From Bacteroidales bacterium UBA6428 (GTDB lineage Bacteria; Bacteroidota; Bacteroidia; Bacteroidales; UBA932), in assembly GCA_002437305.1 (NCBI GenBank), contig DJOW01000019.1:1-25968 (forward strand): a stretch of 25,968 bases of DNA, given 5' to 3'. Numbering within the stretch: the stretch's first letter is position 1; each line of letters starts with the position of its first letter. The notes beneath the pieces are model-generated. The model searched no databases. It saw nothing but the letters and a program-made list of their open reading frames with translations, and had not been told where the DNA came from. The translations under genes and the position numbers were made by a program. This document shows positions 15,104 to 22,782 of the stretch, piece after piece.

Positions 15104-16030
15104 TTAGAAACCTTTCGCGATGTTGTCGGCGATGGACTGAATGAGACGCTCACGGGCCTCAATGCTGGCCCAGGCGATGTGCGGAGTCAGGCTGAGACGT
15201 TCGGGATGTCTAGTGTGAAGAAGCGGGTGATCAGCAGGTATCGGCTCGACGGAATAGACATCCAAGCCGGCTCCGCCTATGACGCCTTCGTCGATGACCT
15301 TGGCCAAAGCATCCTCCACCACGATGCCTCCTCGTCCCATATTCACGATGATCGCCTTCGGCTTCATCATCCTGAGTTCCCTCTCACCGACCAAACCGGC
15401 CGTGCGCTCATTGTACGGAGCATGGACGGAAATCACGTCCGACTCACGCATGAGCCGCTCCAGAGCGACGGAAGGATATTCAGTGTTATGGTTCGTGCCG
15501 GAAGTCGAATAATAAATCACCTTCAACCCGAAAGCGGTTCCGATCTTAGCCACCTTAGTCCCGATGGCACCCAATCCGATGATTCCCAATGTCTTGCCGG
15601 CCATTTCAATGAAAGGACGCGAATAGTCAGTGAAAAGCCCGCTTCGGGAATACGCTCCGGACTTGACCACTTTATCAAAATAGGACCCGTTGCCCAGAAG
15701 GTTAAGAATGTGCATGAATGTTTCCTGGACAACGGAGTCCGTTGAATAGCCAGCGACATTTCTGACTATTATTCCTCTTCTTGAACAAGCCTCGACATCA
15801 ATGTTGTTGATTCCGGTGCCCGACTCGCAGACGAGCCTAAGCTTCGGCGCAGCGTCCAGAAGCCGGTCATTCACTTTTATCTTGTTGACGATCAGAACCT
15901 CGCAGTCACCGACCCTGCGCACCGCCTCCTCCGAAGTAGAATTAGGCCACGCAGTAAGTCTCCCCTGTCTTTCAATAGGCCCCAGCGATAAAGTCCCCAT
16001 AGTGGCGGCATCCAGAAACACAATGTTCAT
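15104..16030 (-). CDS. D-2-hydroxyacid dehydrogenase (glycerate dehydrogenase/hydroxypyruvate reductase-like)
   Basis: Cytoplasmic NAD(P)-dependent dehydrogenase of 308 residues. It has the dinucleotide loop GLGAIG (152-157) and the catalytic Arg-Glu-His set R233 (MGRGG), E262 (YSVEP) and H284 (LTPHIAW). The opening MNIVFLDAATMG and VAGYSTDSVVQ resemble Bacteroidota enzymes annotated as glycerate dehydrogenase. The ATG at 16030 is chosen over an in-frame TTG nine bases upstream. It lies downstream of tRNA-Leu on the same strand, separated by a terminator, so it is probably expressed alone; no good promoter box was found. Substrate is inferred only at subfamily level. Confidence 0.87.
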   Translation of the reverse strand: MNIVFLDAATMGTLSLGPIERQGRLTAWPNSTSEEAVRRVGDCEVLIVNKIKVNDRLLDAAPKLRLVCESGTGINNIDVEACSRRGIIVRNVAGYSTDSVVQETFMHILNLLGNGSYFDKVVKSGAYSRSGLFTDYSRPFIEMAGKTLGIIGLGAIGTKVAKIGTAFGLKVIYYSTSGTNHNTEYPSVALERLMRESDVISVHAPYNERTAGLVGERELRMMKPKAIIVNMGRGGIVVEDALAKVIDEGVIGGAGLDVYSVEPIPADHPLLHTRHPERLSLTPHIAWASIEARERLIQSIADNIAKGF

Positions 16031-16087
16031 CTCTTTCAAAATTTTCCGCTAATATAAGCATTTTTGCGGATCCTGGATAAGCGCTGA

Positions 16088-16118
16088 AACGGGGACAACC
16101 TTTCCGGTCGTCCCCGTT
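16088..16118 (-). terminator. Terminator after tRNA-Leu
   Basis: A 13-bp stem with one mismatch (AACGGGGACAACC / GGTCGTCCCCGTT, loop TTTCC) lies 5 nt beyond the tRNA 3' end on the minus strand. The descending arm ends CCCCGTTTC, a short T run. Confidence 0.65.
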
Positions 16119-16122
16119 CTCG

Positions 16123-16205
16123 TGCGCGGGATGAGAGTCGAACTCACACGTCGCAATTGACACTAGCTCCTGAAACTAGCGCGTCTACCATTTCGCCACC
16201 CGCGC
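16123..16205 (-). tRNA. tRNA-Leu (CAG)
   Basis: An 83-nt class II tRNA with acceptor stem GCGCGGG/CCCGCGC and discriminator A. The D arm has GGCGAAATGGTAGACGC. The anticodon stem CTAGT/GCTAG encloses loop TTCAGGA, anticodon CAG. A variable arm (TGTCAATTGCGACG) is followed by T loop TTCGACT. No CCA is encoded. It has its own promoter and terminator. Confidence 0.97.
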
Positions 16206-16218
16206 CTGAAGTGGATTG

Positions 16219-16249
16219 CAAAGATACTTATTATTTGTGAAATTGCAAA
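16219..16249 (-). promoter_or_regulatory. Promoter for tRNA-Leu
   Basis: On the minus strand TTTG (16249-16246), 19 nt, TATCTTTG (16226-16219). Transcription would start about 5-8 nt before the tRNA 5' end at 16205. Confidence 0.75.
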
Positions 16250-16273
16250 CAAATTCAGGATCCTTGGCAAAAT

Positions 16274-17182
16274 TTAGAAGCTGTAGCCCAATGAGAACGC
16301 CAGGATATTCAAGGAAGAAGTCCCTTGCCAGGCGAAATCAACCCTCACTCCATAAAATTTGCAGCCTATGCCGGCGGAGACTCCGGAGGCGACCAGATCA
16401 GAACCTGACGCGCGATAGCCTGCACGCGCGAAAATCATGTTGTTGAACCCGTACTGGACACCGCCGGAAAGCGCGAGGCCTCCCGCAAAGAAACAATCTG
16501 CGTCCACTCCGGCATCGAACGAATGCCTATCCCCGAAAGCCTGGCCATAGCCGGCAGCCAAGCGTACAGATGAAGGAATATTATAGGAGGCGCCCGAGGC
16601 GTCCTTGACAGATGTGCCCACATTGGCGATTCCGGCGCTGAAACGCAGCATCCTCCAACGGTACAAAGCATACACGTCAGATGCGAACACGCCTTGCTTC
16701 GAGTCGGCGGCGAGCCTCTCGCCGGCATATTTCAGATTGACACCGAAGCTTAGGGCATCAAGGACCTTCAGCCCCAAGCCAGCCGAGAACAGCATCGAAG
16801 AAGTCTTGAAAGTCCCGTTGCGGTTCCCTTGGTCATCAATCACCTCATATTCGCCGCCGGTATTGTAATTACCTGCCACAGAGAGCCCCACCCTGTCGCC
16901 AATCCTTGCTCCGGCACCAACGTCAAGCCCGGAGGAAGTCTTCTGGCCCAATGCCGGTGAATATGCCGCCGCCGCTGAGAAACGGTTCTCTGAATATGGC
17001 ATCACAGCGGGATTGCGGAATGCCGAAAAGGAGATGTCCGAAGACGGTACGACGGAGACTCCGGCCATCGCCACGGAAGCCGGGTCGTTCCTCTGACACA
17101 TCCAACCAAAAGCGACATCCTGGGCCTGAGAATATGACACAGTCAAAAAAACGGCGAGAGCCGCGATCAATATTCTTTTCAT
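16274..17182 (-). CDS. PorV/PorQ-family outer-membrane beta-barrel protein
   Basis: A 302-residue outer-membrane barrel from the ATG at 17182. It has a signal peptide (about 1-20, VSYSQAQ) and the segment DPASVAMAGVSVV...FRNPAVMPYSENRFS, which matches the N-terminal pattern of PorV/PorQ proteins (small-residue-rich first strand, then NPA). Repeated amphipathic strands follow, and the protein ends in the outer-membrane C-terminus SLGYSF. PorV shuttles T9SS cargo to the surface attachment complex and PorQ is a related component. The gene starts one base after the stop of an S8 protease that carries a T9SS sorting domain, so a dedicated partner role is a fair inference. A longer reading frame to 17257 overlaps the protease and is rejected. 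Confidence 0.82.
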   Translation of the reverse strand: MKRILIAALAVFLTVSYSQAQDVAFGWMCQRNDPASVAMAGVSVVPSSDISFSAFRNPAVMPYSENRFSAAAAYSPALGQKTSSGLDVGAGARIGDRVGLSVAGNYNTGGEYEVIDDQGNRNGTFKTSSMLFSAGLGLKVLDALSFGVNLKYAGERLAADSKQGVFASDVYALYRWRMLRFSAGIANVGTSVKDASGASYNIPSSVRLAAGYGQAFGDRHSFDAGVDADCFFAGGLALSGGVQYGFNNMIFARAGYRASGSDLVASGVSAGIGCKFYGVRVDFAWQGTSSLNILAFSLGYSF

Positions 17183-17183
17183 T

Positions 17184-19469
17184 CTATCTCTTGACAATAA
17201 CATAAACATACTCTTCAGAGCCCAGACCCAATCCAAGCCTGTACTCTCCCGGAGCAAAAGCGCTCATGTCAATCCTCGCCGGATTGAACACGCTGCATGA
17301 GACCTTCTCTTCAAGAATGACAGCGCCGGACATGGAGGACAGCCTCACCCTGACGTCAACAGCCGAGGTGCCGCCGGGGCGGACGTTCAAGAAATCACGG
17401 ACCGGGTTCGGATAGTAGTCCACAGGGTAGCTCTCATCCCGCGCGACAATCCTGAAATCGGTCGATACCTTGGCGCCCATGCGGTCCTTGGCCGTCACTG
17501 TGACGACCGCCTGTCCATTCTGTCTTTTGGAGACGACCATTTTGCCGTCACCGGTGACCGACACATCAGCGACGCCCTCAGGAGAGACCTTCACCGAATA
17601 CTCCAGAGGCTCGTCATCTGGATCCGAGAAAACTCCGTCAAGATAGGCGGACATCGTTCCGTCGCCGGACAGGACAGCGTCCTTGATTGGTTCAGAGACC
17701 ACCGGAGCCTGGTTCTCTTTGACCTGATAGGTGAACTCATACTCAGCCTTTCCTCCATAGGGATCGGATGCGGTGATCTTCGCCTTCTTTGGCGAGAAAT
17801 CGGACACAAGCTCACAAAGAAGCTCGAAGTTGTAGACATTCTGTCCTTGGGAGCCTTTGACAAGTTTCGCCCTTCCCTCAAAATCAGCGGTGACCTCGAC
17901 ATTGTCCCCGTCCGGATCGGACACGGTGAACGGAATCGACACGCTTTCCCACTGACGGAACTTGAAATCGCCCTTGTAGGATGTTTCGATGAGCGGAGGG
18001 TTGTTGTATTGGCGTCCGTATTTGTCAAGGCCGTACCTCATCGCCCCCATGACATCAAGGTAAGGTCCCATGGCCTTGCCATTACTGTTTATGAGATTCG
18101 GATTCGCGCCTTGAAGAAGGACTTCCTTCAGGTCTTCGTTGGTGAAGCCTTCGCCGCCGAACTGTGAGAGCAGCAGGGCCAAGGCCCCGGAGACGTGCGG
18201 GCAGGCCATCGAGGTGCCCTGCATCCTGTCATAGCCCGACACCGTGCAGCTGTAAACGCTCTCGCCGGGAGCGCAGATGTCAACCCACTCTCCATAATTG
18301 GAGAAGTATGACAGCCGTCCGGTCTGCCCGGTCGCCCCGACGGCGATCACCGGATCATAAGACGCGGGGACACCGTTCGCTATGCCGTCATTTCCGGCGG
18401 CGAAGACAACAAGCCCCCCCTTCATAGGTGAATCCGCTCTCTGATTCCCGTCTTCGTCACATCCGGCGTTATCAATGAAATAGTCAATCGCCCTCGCCAT
18501 CGATGAGGAGATCCTGTCACGAAGCGCGTAGTCTTTCTCGTATTGCGAGAGCCTGCCATCATTGTCAAAATCATAGCTGTTGCCCCAGCTGTTCTGGCTT
18601 ATGACAGCGCCGTTGTCCGCTCCCCAGACAATAGCCTGCTGGAAACTCTGCGCGGTTTGCTCGCCTTGAAAAACCTGGGCGCTCATCAGTGTCGCCCCCT
18701 TCTTTCCGGTCGAGTAGTCCCCGCCGCATATTCCCGCAAGCCCTTTCCCGTTATTCCTGACACCGGCTATTATTCCGGCAACGTGGCATCCGTGGTCATC
18801 TCCAGTCACTTCAGAGGAGTTCCTGACAAAATTCCAGTTGGCAGACCCGCAGTTCCACGCCAGATCCGCATGACTGAGATTGATTCCGCCATCCACAACG
18901 CAGACCTTGACAGACGGATCCCCGGTGGTGTACTGCCACGCGTCCTCGACATTTATGCTGTATTTTCCTGAATATTCCCAAAGATAGGGATAGCCCGGGT
19001 CGTTGGTGACCTCTGCCCTGCTGACCAGATTGCGTTTCTCAAAGGCTTCCACACAGTCCAGAGACTCAAGGACTTCCTGCGCCTTGGACAACGGTATGGC
19101 AGAATCAAAGTCGACAATATAATACTGATGAAGTCCATATCTCCGGTGTCGTGGCTCGTACTCACCGGCGTCAGGGAAAAGACGCAGGGCCAGCTTGAAT
19201 CCAAGGCTTTCACGGACAGACCCGAAACTGTCGCCACCATGATTCATCGCATCCGCCGCTTCCGGCGTAAGTTTGACCACGACAGACCCTGGGACATATA
19301 TCGCCCTGTCAATCTCTTCCTGAGTGTAGGGGCTTCGTTCAAGCGCACCGGTCTGTCTTCCATCCGCCCCTCCTGAAGGCAACGCCTGCTCAAAACGGGA
19401 ACAAGAATGAAAAGAAAATGACAAGACGGCAAGCAATGCCGTCACAGATAAGCATAACCTGATGTTCAT
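17184..19469 (-). CDS. S8 family serine peptidase with T9SS C-terminal sorting domain
   Basis: A 761-residue secreted subtilase. The signal region ends FSFHSC (C23), which resembles a lipobox. A propeptide-like region (about 55-150) precedes the catalytic domain (about 160-480) with D193 (VVDGG), H226 (DDHGCHVAG), oxyanion N360 (AAGND) and S420 (GTSMACPHVSG). A perfect 12-residue EF-hand-type loop lies at 300-311 (D300, D302, D304, G305, L307, E311). Two Ig/cadherin-like beta domains (about 488-583 and 588-677, with SDPDGD and SDPDDE) follow. The last 80 residues (682-761, YYPNPVRDFLNV ... APGEYRLGL) are a type A T9SS sorting domain. It is followed after one base by a PorV/PorQ-like gene. Likely exported to the cell surface for protein degradation. 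Confidence 0.92.
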   Translation of the reverse strand: MNIRLCLSVTALLAVLSFSFHSCSRFEQALPSGGADGRQTGALERSPYTQEEIDRAIYVPGSVVVKLTPEAADAMNHGGDSFGSVRESLGFKLALRLFPDAGEYEPRHRRYGLHQYYIVDFDSAIPLSKAQEVLESLDCVEAFEKRNLVSRAEVTNDPGYPYLWEYSGKYSINVEDAWQYTTGDPSVKVCVVDGGINLSHADLAWNCGSANWNFVRNSSEVTGDDHGCHVAGIIAGVRNNGKGLAGICGGDYSTGKKGATLMSAQVFQGEQTAQSFQQAIVWGADNGAVISQNSWGNSYDFDNDGRLSQYEKDYALRDRISSSMARAIDYFIDNAGCDEDGNQRADSPMKGGLVVFAAGNDGIANGVPASYDPVIAVGATGQTGRLSYFSNYGEWVDICAPGESVYSCTVSGYDRMQGTSMACPHVSGALALLLSQFGGEGFTNEDLKEVLLQGANPNLINSNGKAMGPYLDVMGAMRYGLDKYGRQYNNPPLIETSYKGDFKFRQWESVSIPFTVSDPDGDNVEVTADFEGRAKLVKGSQGQNVYNFELLCELVSDFSPKKAKITASDPYGGKAEYEFTYQVKENQAPVVSEPIKDAVLSGDGTMSAYLDGVFSDPDDEPLEYSVKVSPEGVADVSVTGDGKMVVSKRQNGQAVVTVTAKDRMGAKVSTDFRIVARDESYPVDYYPNPVRDFLNVRPGGTSAVDVRVRLSSMSGAVILEEKVSCSVFNPARIDMSAFAPGEYRLGLGLGSEEYVYVIVKR

Positions 19470-19478
19470 AACATAAAA

Positions 19479-19507
19479 AAGGATCCGGACCGAAAATCCG
19501 GATCCTT
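19479..19507 (-). terminator. Intrinsic terminator after the lipoprotein operon
   Basis: An 11-bp perfect stem (AAGGATCCGGA / TCCGGATCCTT, 7-nt loop) followed on the minus strand by TTTTTT. This is the clearest intrinsic terminator in the window. It lies 10 bp before the protease ATG, downstream of a possible promoter box, so it would also be inside that gene's leader. Confidence 0.85.
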
Positions 19508-19516
19508 ATAAGATCG

Positions 19517-19524
19517 CAAAGATA
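19517..19524 (-). promoter_or_regulatory. Possible promoter box for the protease gene
   Basis: TATCTTTG on the minus strand (19524-19517) is a full TAnnTTTG match just after the upstream gene's stop, but no TTTG stands at the expected 19-nt distance. If used, the transcript would begin at about 19510 with the terminator hairpin. Confidence 0.4.
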
Positions 19525-19530
19525 AGCAAT

Positions 19531-22500
19531 TTATTTCAATTTCAGAAGCGATGCGCGTCCGGATTTCAAAGCCCTTGCATCGGAAACCTTTCCGCCACGC
19601 TCAGGACATTTCGTATCACGCCGGATAGCCATGCCTGAATCAAGCGACTTGCCGTCGAAACGTACATCCATGTCCTCCTTAGGAGCGGAGACGCTCTTGA
19701 CAGACTTGGTAGAGGCTGCAGGAGTCAAGGTCGCAGGATTTATGACATAGTTGACATCACTGAAACGAGCCCAGCCTCCTGTGGAAAGGCGCTTGCCCAA
19801 GATTCCCCAGTACTCGGTGTAAATATTGTCCCTTTCATCGGAAATCTTGTAAACCACATTCTCGACCTTGATTGTCTTGTCCGCGGACTTGGTAAGGGTA
19901 GCAAACACATTATTGTTGTCGCTGTCACCTGTGCAGACATAACCCTCATTGGTTATTCCGGAGAGATAGAATTCGTATGTGGAGCTTTCCGAGAACTTCA
20001 CAAAATTCAGGGTGCACTTGTCATTCTCAGCGTCATAAGCCACAGGAACGCCATCGATGCCAAGGCCGTTAAGGGCGATGGTCTCATCCGGAAGCGCCTC
20101 CTCAAGCACGACATTGTAGGTGGTGTCCGCACCGGTCTTCACAGACTTCGTGCTGAGTGTATAGCTGCCAAGCCAAGCCTTGTAAGCCGCTGAAGCGTCT
20201 TTGACACGAGCCATGTCGCCGATCGCCACCTCATCCCAATAGTTGCCCTTGCCGGCGTTCTCACCGGACTGGATCTGCCAGGTAAGGCAGAAGGACGTGA
20301 AACCGCCTTCCTCGCAGGATCCGGCAGCCACGGTCATCGCTCCACCTTTCTCCAAAAGGTAACCGGTCAGGATAACGGAAGGCTCTTCTGTGCTCCACCC
20401 GTACGCGGCATAGGATGAGTAGCCGCTGGTGAACAATCCGGAAAGATAGATGTCACAGTCGCCGTAATTAGGGTTATTCCAGACATCAGGGAGTTTCTGT
20501 TCCTTAAGGATGAACTTTCCGTCAGAGAACTCAGCCTCGGCGGCGGAGAGTCCTTTTGCCGACTGGCCAGGAAGTCCGGTGACGTTGTAGGTGCTGCCGC
20601 TGACCTTCTCGCTCACGGTAAGAACTGTGCCGCCGGCATTCCACCTGCCGATGAAATCCTCATAGGAAGCGACAGAGACAGGCTCTTTTTTCTCAAACCC
20701 GGTGACCTTGTAGTCTCCTGTCGGAGTCCCGTCCGATGCGATTCCGACAGCTACGGCGACATATTTGCCATACTCCAACTCAGCGAAGCTGTCCTTTCCG
20801 GTAGCGCCGTCAGTGTGGACAAAGATGTCAAAGAGCTCCTCCTGGCTGAATGAGCTTGAATAAAGATCCAAATAGTAGAGGAGGTCATCACTCATAAGCA
20901 GTGCAGCGCTTTCAGGAGTACCGCCAATCTCTGCATATTGTTCCTCTGAATATATCCCCAGCATGTAAGGGACAGTGGATCCACTGACAGTGTTGGTGAT
21001 GACCTCAGGGTAGTCTGGATCCTCCGGATCAGTGCTGTAGGAAAGCGTCCATGCGGCATTCTCCTTGAACTGTACTGTGGAGACTGCGGTAAGGATCATT
21101 GTGTCGGTCTCGACCTCCGAACCCTCCGGGAACACATAGTCTGTCACGTAACCGTAGGCGTTCACATAGCTTCCCACCTTGGAGGCAAGGCCGAATGACG
21201 CCTGGGCCTCAATGACGATGGTCTGTCCCATCGGCGCGGTGATGGTATAGGAGTCACCTGACTGCGTGAGCTTTCCGGAGACAATTGTGTACGCCGGAAC
21301 GGAGTAGTAGGCCATACCGATGTAGGCCGGGGCAGGGTTGGTCACAGAGGAAGTCTCCGCCGTGACAGTGTGGGAAGTATAGGCCAAGGAGACAACATCA
21401 GTATCCTCATCGGTGCCTTTGACTCCCACGAGGGTGATCTCCTTGCCTACAGGAAGCGCGGATGACAGCCCTGTGACAACCAGATAGGCCTTTCCGTCGG
21501 AAACGACAGCGGACTTCTCCGAAGACGCGAGTACAGTCTCCTTGAAAAGTGTGACAGATGAATTGTCAGCGATGTTCACAAGCGACGAGATGTCGGTGGC
21601 AACGCTCTCGGAAGGATACTGAAGGACGTAGAACACCTCCGGGGTCTCGCCGGTGACGGTGTTGATCACATCAATCTCGGCGGAACGGAACGCTCCGGTC
21701 TCGTTTGCCTCGCAGACCAGAGTGTAGACATCGGTATGTGTGGCCTTGGTCTGCGGAGCGACACTGATCCATTTCTGGGTCTTGTCAACATAAAGCTCAT
21801 AGGCCATGTTGGTGGTGACAGAGATGGTCACCTGGCCTCCGGCGGCAAGAACGGACTTCACGTCAGCCTCAGCCTTCAGGACACCCTCCTCGAAGACAAG
21901 AGACTTGATGTCTGTCTTGCCACGGCCGTTGCTTGCATAGACGAAGACTTTTCCTGTGGCGTTCTCATTGTGCTTCACACCGATGTAGCCTGGTGTCTCA
22001 CCCTTAGGAAGAGTGATCACCCTTGCCTCCCATCCGGCGGTGCAGCTGAGGATGTCAACCTCGACCTCATCACCCTCGGCTACGCCTTTCAGGGAATATT
22101 CGTATTGATATTCACCTCCGCCCATAGGGACTCCCAGATCCTTGCGCGCGTTGAACACAAGGTAGAACGGCTGTTCCTTCTGGATGGTGTAAGGCTCTCC
22201 GTTGATGTAGAATGTGACAGTCGAGTCACCGTCCTCAATCGAGATTGTAGAGCCTCCAGGATTGCCCATCACCTCGACGTCAGACCAAGTCTGGCCTTTG
22301 TCGTAGGAGATCTGCCATTTGCCCTCATTTATGCGAAGCTGGGGGGTTGCGGCATGAACGGGAATCTTGTTTCCCTCAGAATCAAGGACAGGTTTGCCGT
22401 CCACAGCCCAGTAGAACTCACCATCTACTTCGACAACACCGACAACAGGGGTGTCACCCTTGTCGCCCTTCTCTCCGTCGACGCCGTTTGTGATGACCGC

Positions 22501-22767
22501 GGTGGTGCCGTCAGAGAATGTGATGGTGTAGCCGTTGTCGCCAGGAGTGACAGAAGAGACATAGATGTTGCCCTGAAGCGCGGCGACGATGGACTGCATT
22601 CCAGGTATGGTGATGTTATTGATCTCGTTCACCTTCTTCTCAAGGGCGTCTACCCTCTCGGTGAGATCATCAACCTTCTCAAAGAGGTCGTCATTGTCCG
22701 CGCAACCTCCCGCAAAAGTCAAGACTGCGGCAGCTGCGATGGACAGAAGTGCTTTGATTGTTTTCAT
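19531..22767 (-). CDS. DUF4988-type multidomain surface lipoprotein
   Basis: A 1078-residue lipoprotein, lipidated at C22 (TFAGGC). A short coiled coil (about 27-52, EKVDDLTERVDALEKKVNEI) and DUF4988-like region (to about 195) open the protein. They include the collagen-like GEKGDKGD (98-105) and a WSDVEV segment. A beta-rich segment and a BACON-like segment (about 295-390) follow. Next come a stretch resembling an OB fold (weak), then a helical-plus-strand module ending YGKYVAVAVG, then two modules opening SYEDFIGRW and AYKAWLGSY. The same modules occur in the next gene. The last 50-60 residues are Lys/Arg-rich. It is last in a three-gene lipoprotein operon, 15 bp after its neighbour and before a strong terminator. 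Function unknown; surface binding is the usual guess. Confidence 0.8.
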   Translation of the reverse strand: MKTIKALLSIAAAAVLTFAGGCADNDDLFEKVDDLTERVDALEKKVNEINNITIPGMQSIVAALQGNIYVSSVTPGDNGYTITFSDGTTAVITNGVDGEKGDKGDTPVVGVVEVDGEFYWAVDGKPVLDSEGNKIPVHAATPQLRINEGKWQISYDKGQTWSDVEVMGNPGGSTISIEDGDSTVTFYINGEPYTIQKEQPFYLVFNARKDLGVPMGGGEYQYEYSLKGVAEGDEVEVDILSCTAGWEARVITLPKGETPGYIGVKHNENATGKVFVYASNGRGKTDIKSLVFEEGVLKAEADVKSVLAAGGQVTISVTTNMAYELYVDKTQKWISVAPQTKATHTDVYTLVCEANETGAFRSAEIDVINTVTGETPEVFYVLQYPSESVATDISSLVNIADNSSVTLFKETVLASSEKSAVVSDGKAYLVVTGLSSALPVGKEITLVGVKGTDEDTDVVSLAYTSHTVTAETSSVTNPAPAYIGMAYYSVPAYTIVSGKLTQSGDSYTITAPMGQTIVIEAQASFGLASKVGSYVNAYGYVTDYVFPEGSEVETDTMILTAVSTVQFKENAAWTLSYSTDPEDPDYPEVITNTVSGSTVPYMLGIYSEEQYAEIGGTPESAALLMSDDLLYYLDLYSSSFSQEELFDIFVHTDGATGKDSFAELEYGKYVAVAVGIASDGTPTGDYKVTGFEKKEPVSVASYEDFIGRWNAGGTVLTVSEKVSGSTYNVTGLPGQSAKGLSAAEAEFSDGKFILKEQKLPDVWNNPNYGDCDIYLSGLFTSGYSSYAAYGWSTEEPSVILTGYLLEKGGAMTVAAGSCEEGGFTSFCLTWQIQSGENAGKGNYWDEVAIGDMARVKDASAAYKAWLGSYTLSTKSVKTGADTTYNVVLEEALPDETIALNGLGIDGVPVAYDAENDKCTLNFVKFSESSTYEFYLSGITNEGYVCTGDSDNNNVFATLTKSADKTIKVENVVYKISDERDNIYTEYWGILGKRLSTGGWARFSDVNYVINPATLTPAASTKSVKSVSAPKEDMDVRFDGKSLDSGMAIRRDTKCPERGGKVSDARALKSGRASLLKLK

Positions 22768-22782
22768 GATTCCAATAGAATT

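Noticed and set aside
17183..17257. Extended start for the PorV/PorQ-like protein
   Set aside because: The extra residues are coded inside the protease gene, and the signal peptide begins at the ATG at 17182.
22450..22480. Collagen-like GEKGDKGD in the large lipoprotein
   Set aside because: Only two to three Gly-X-Y triplets, a common feature at the end of DUF4988-type regions, too short for a collagen helix.
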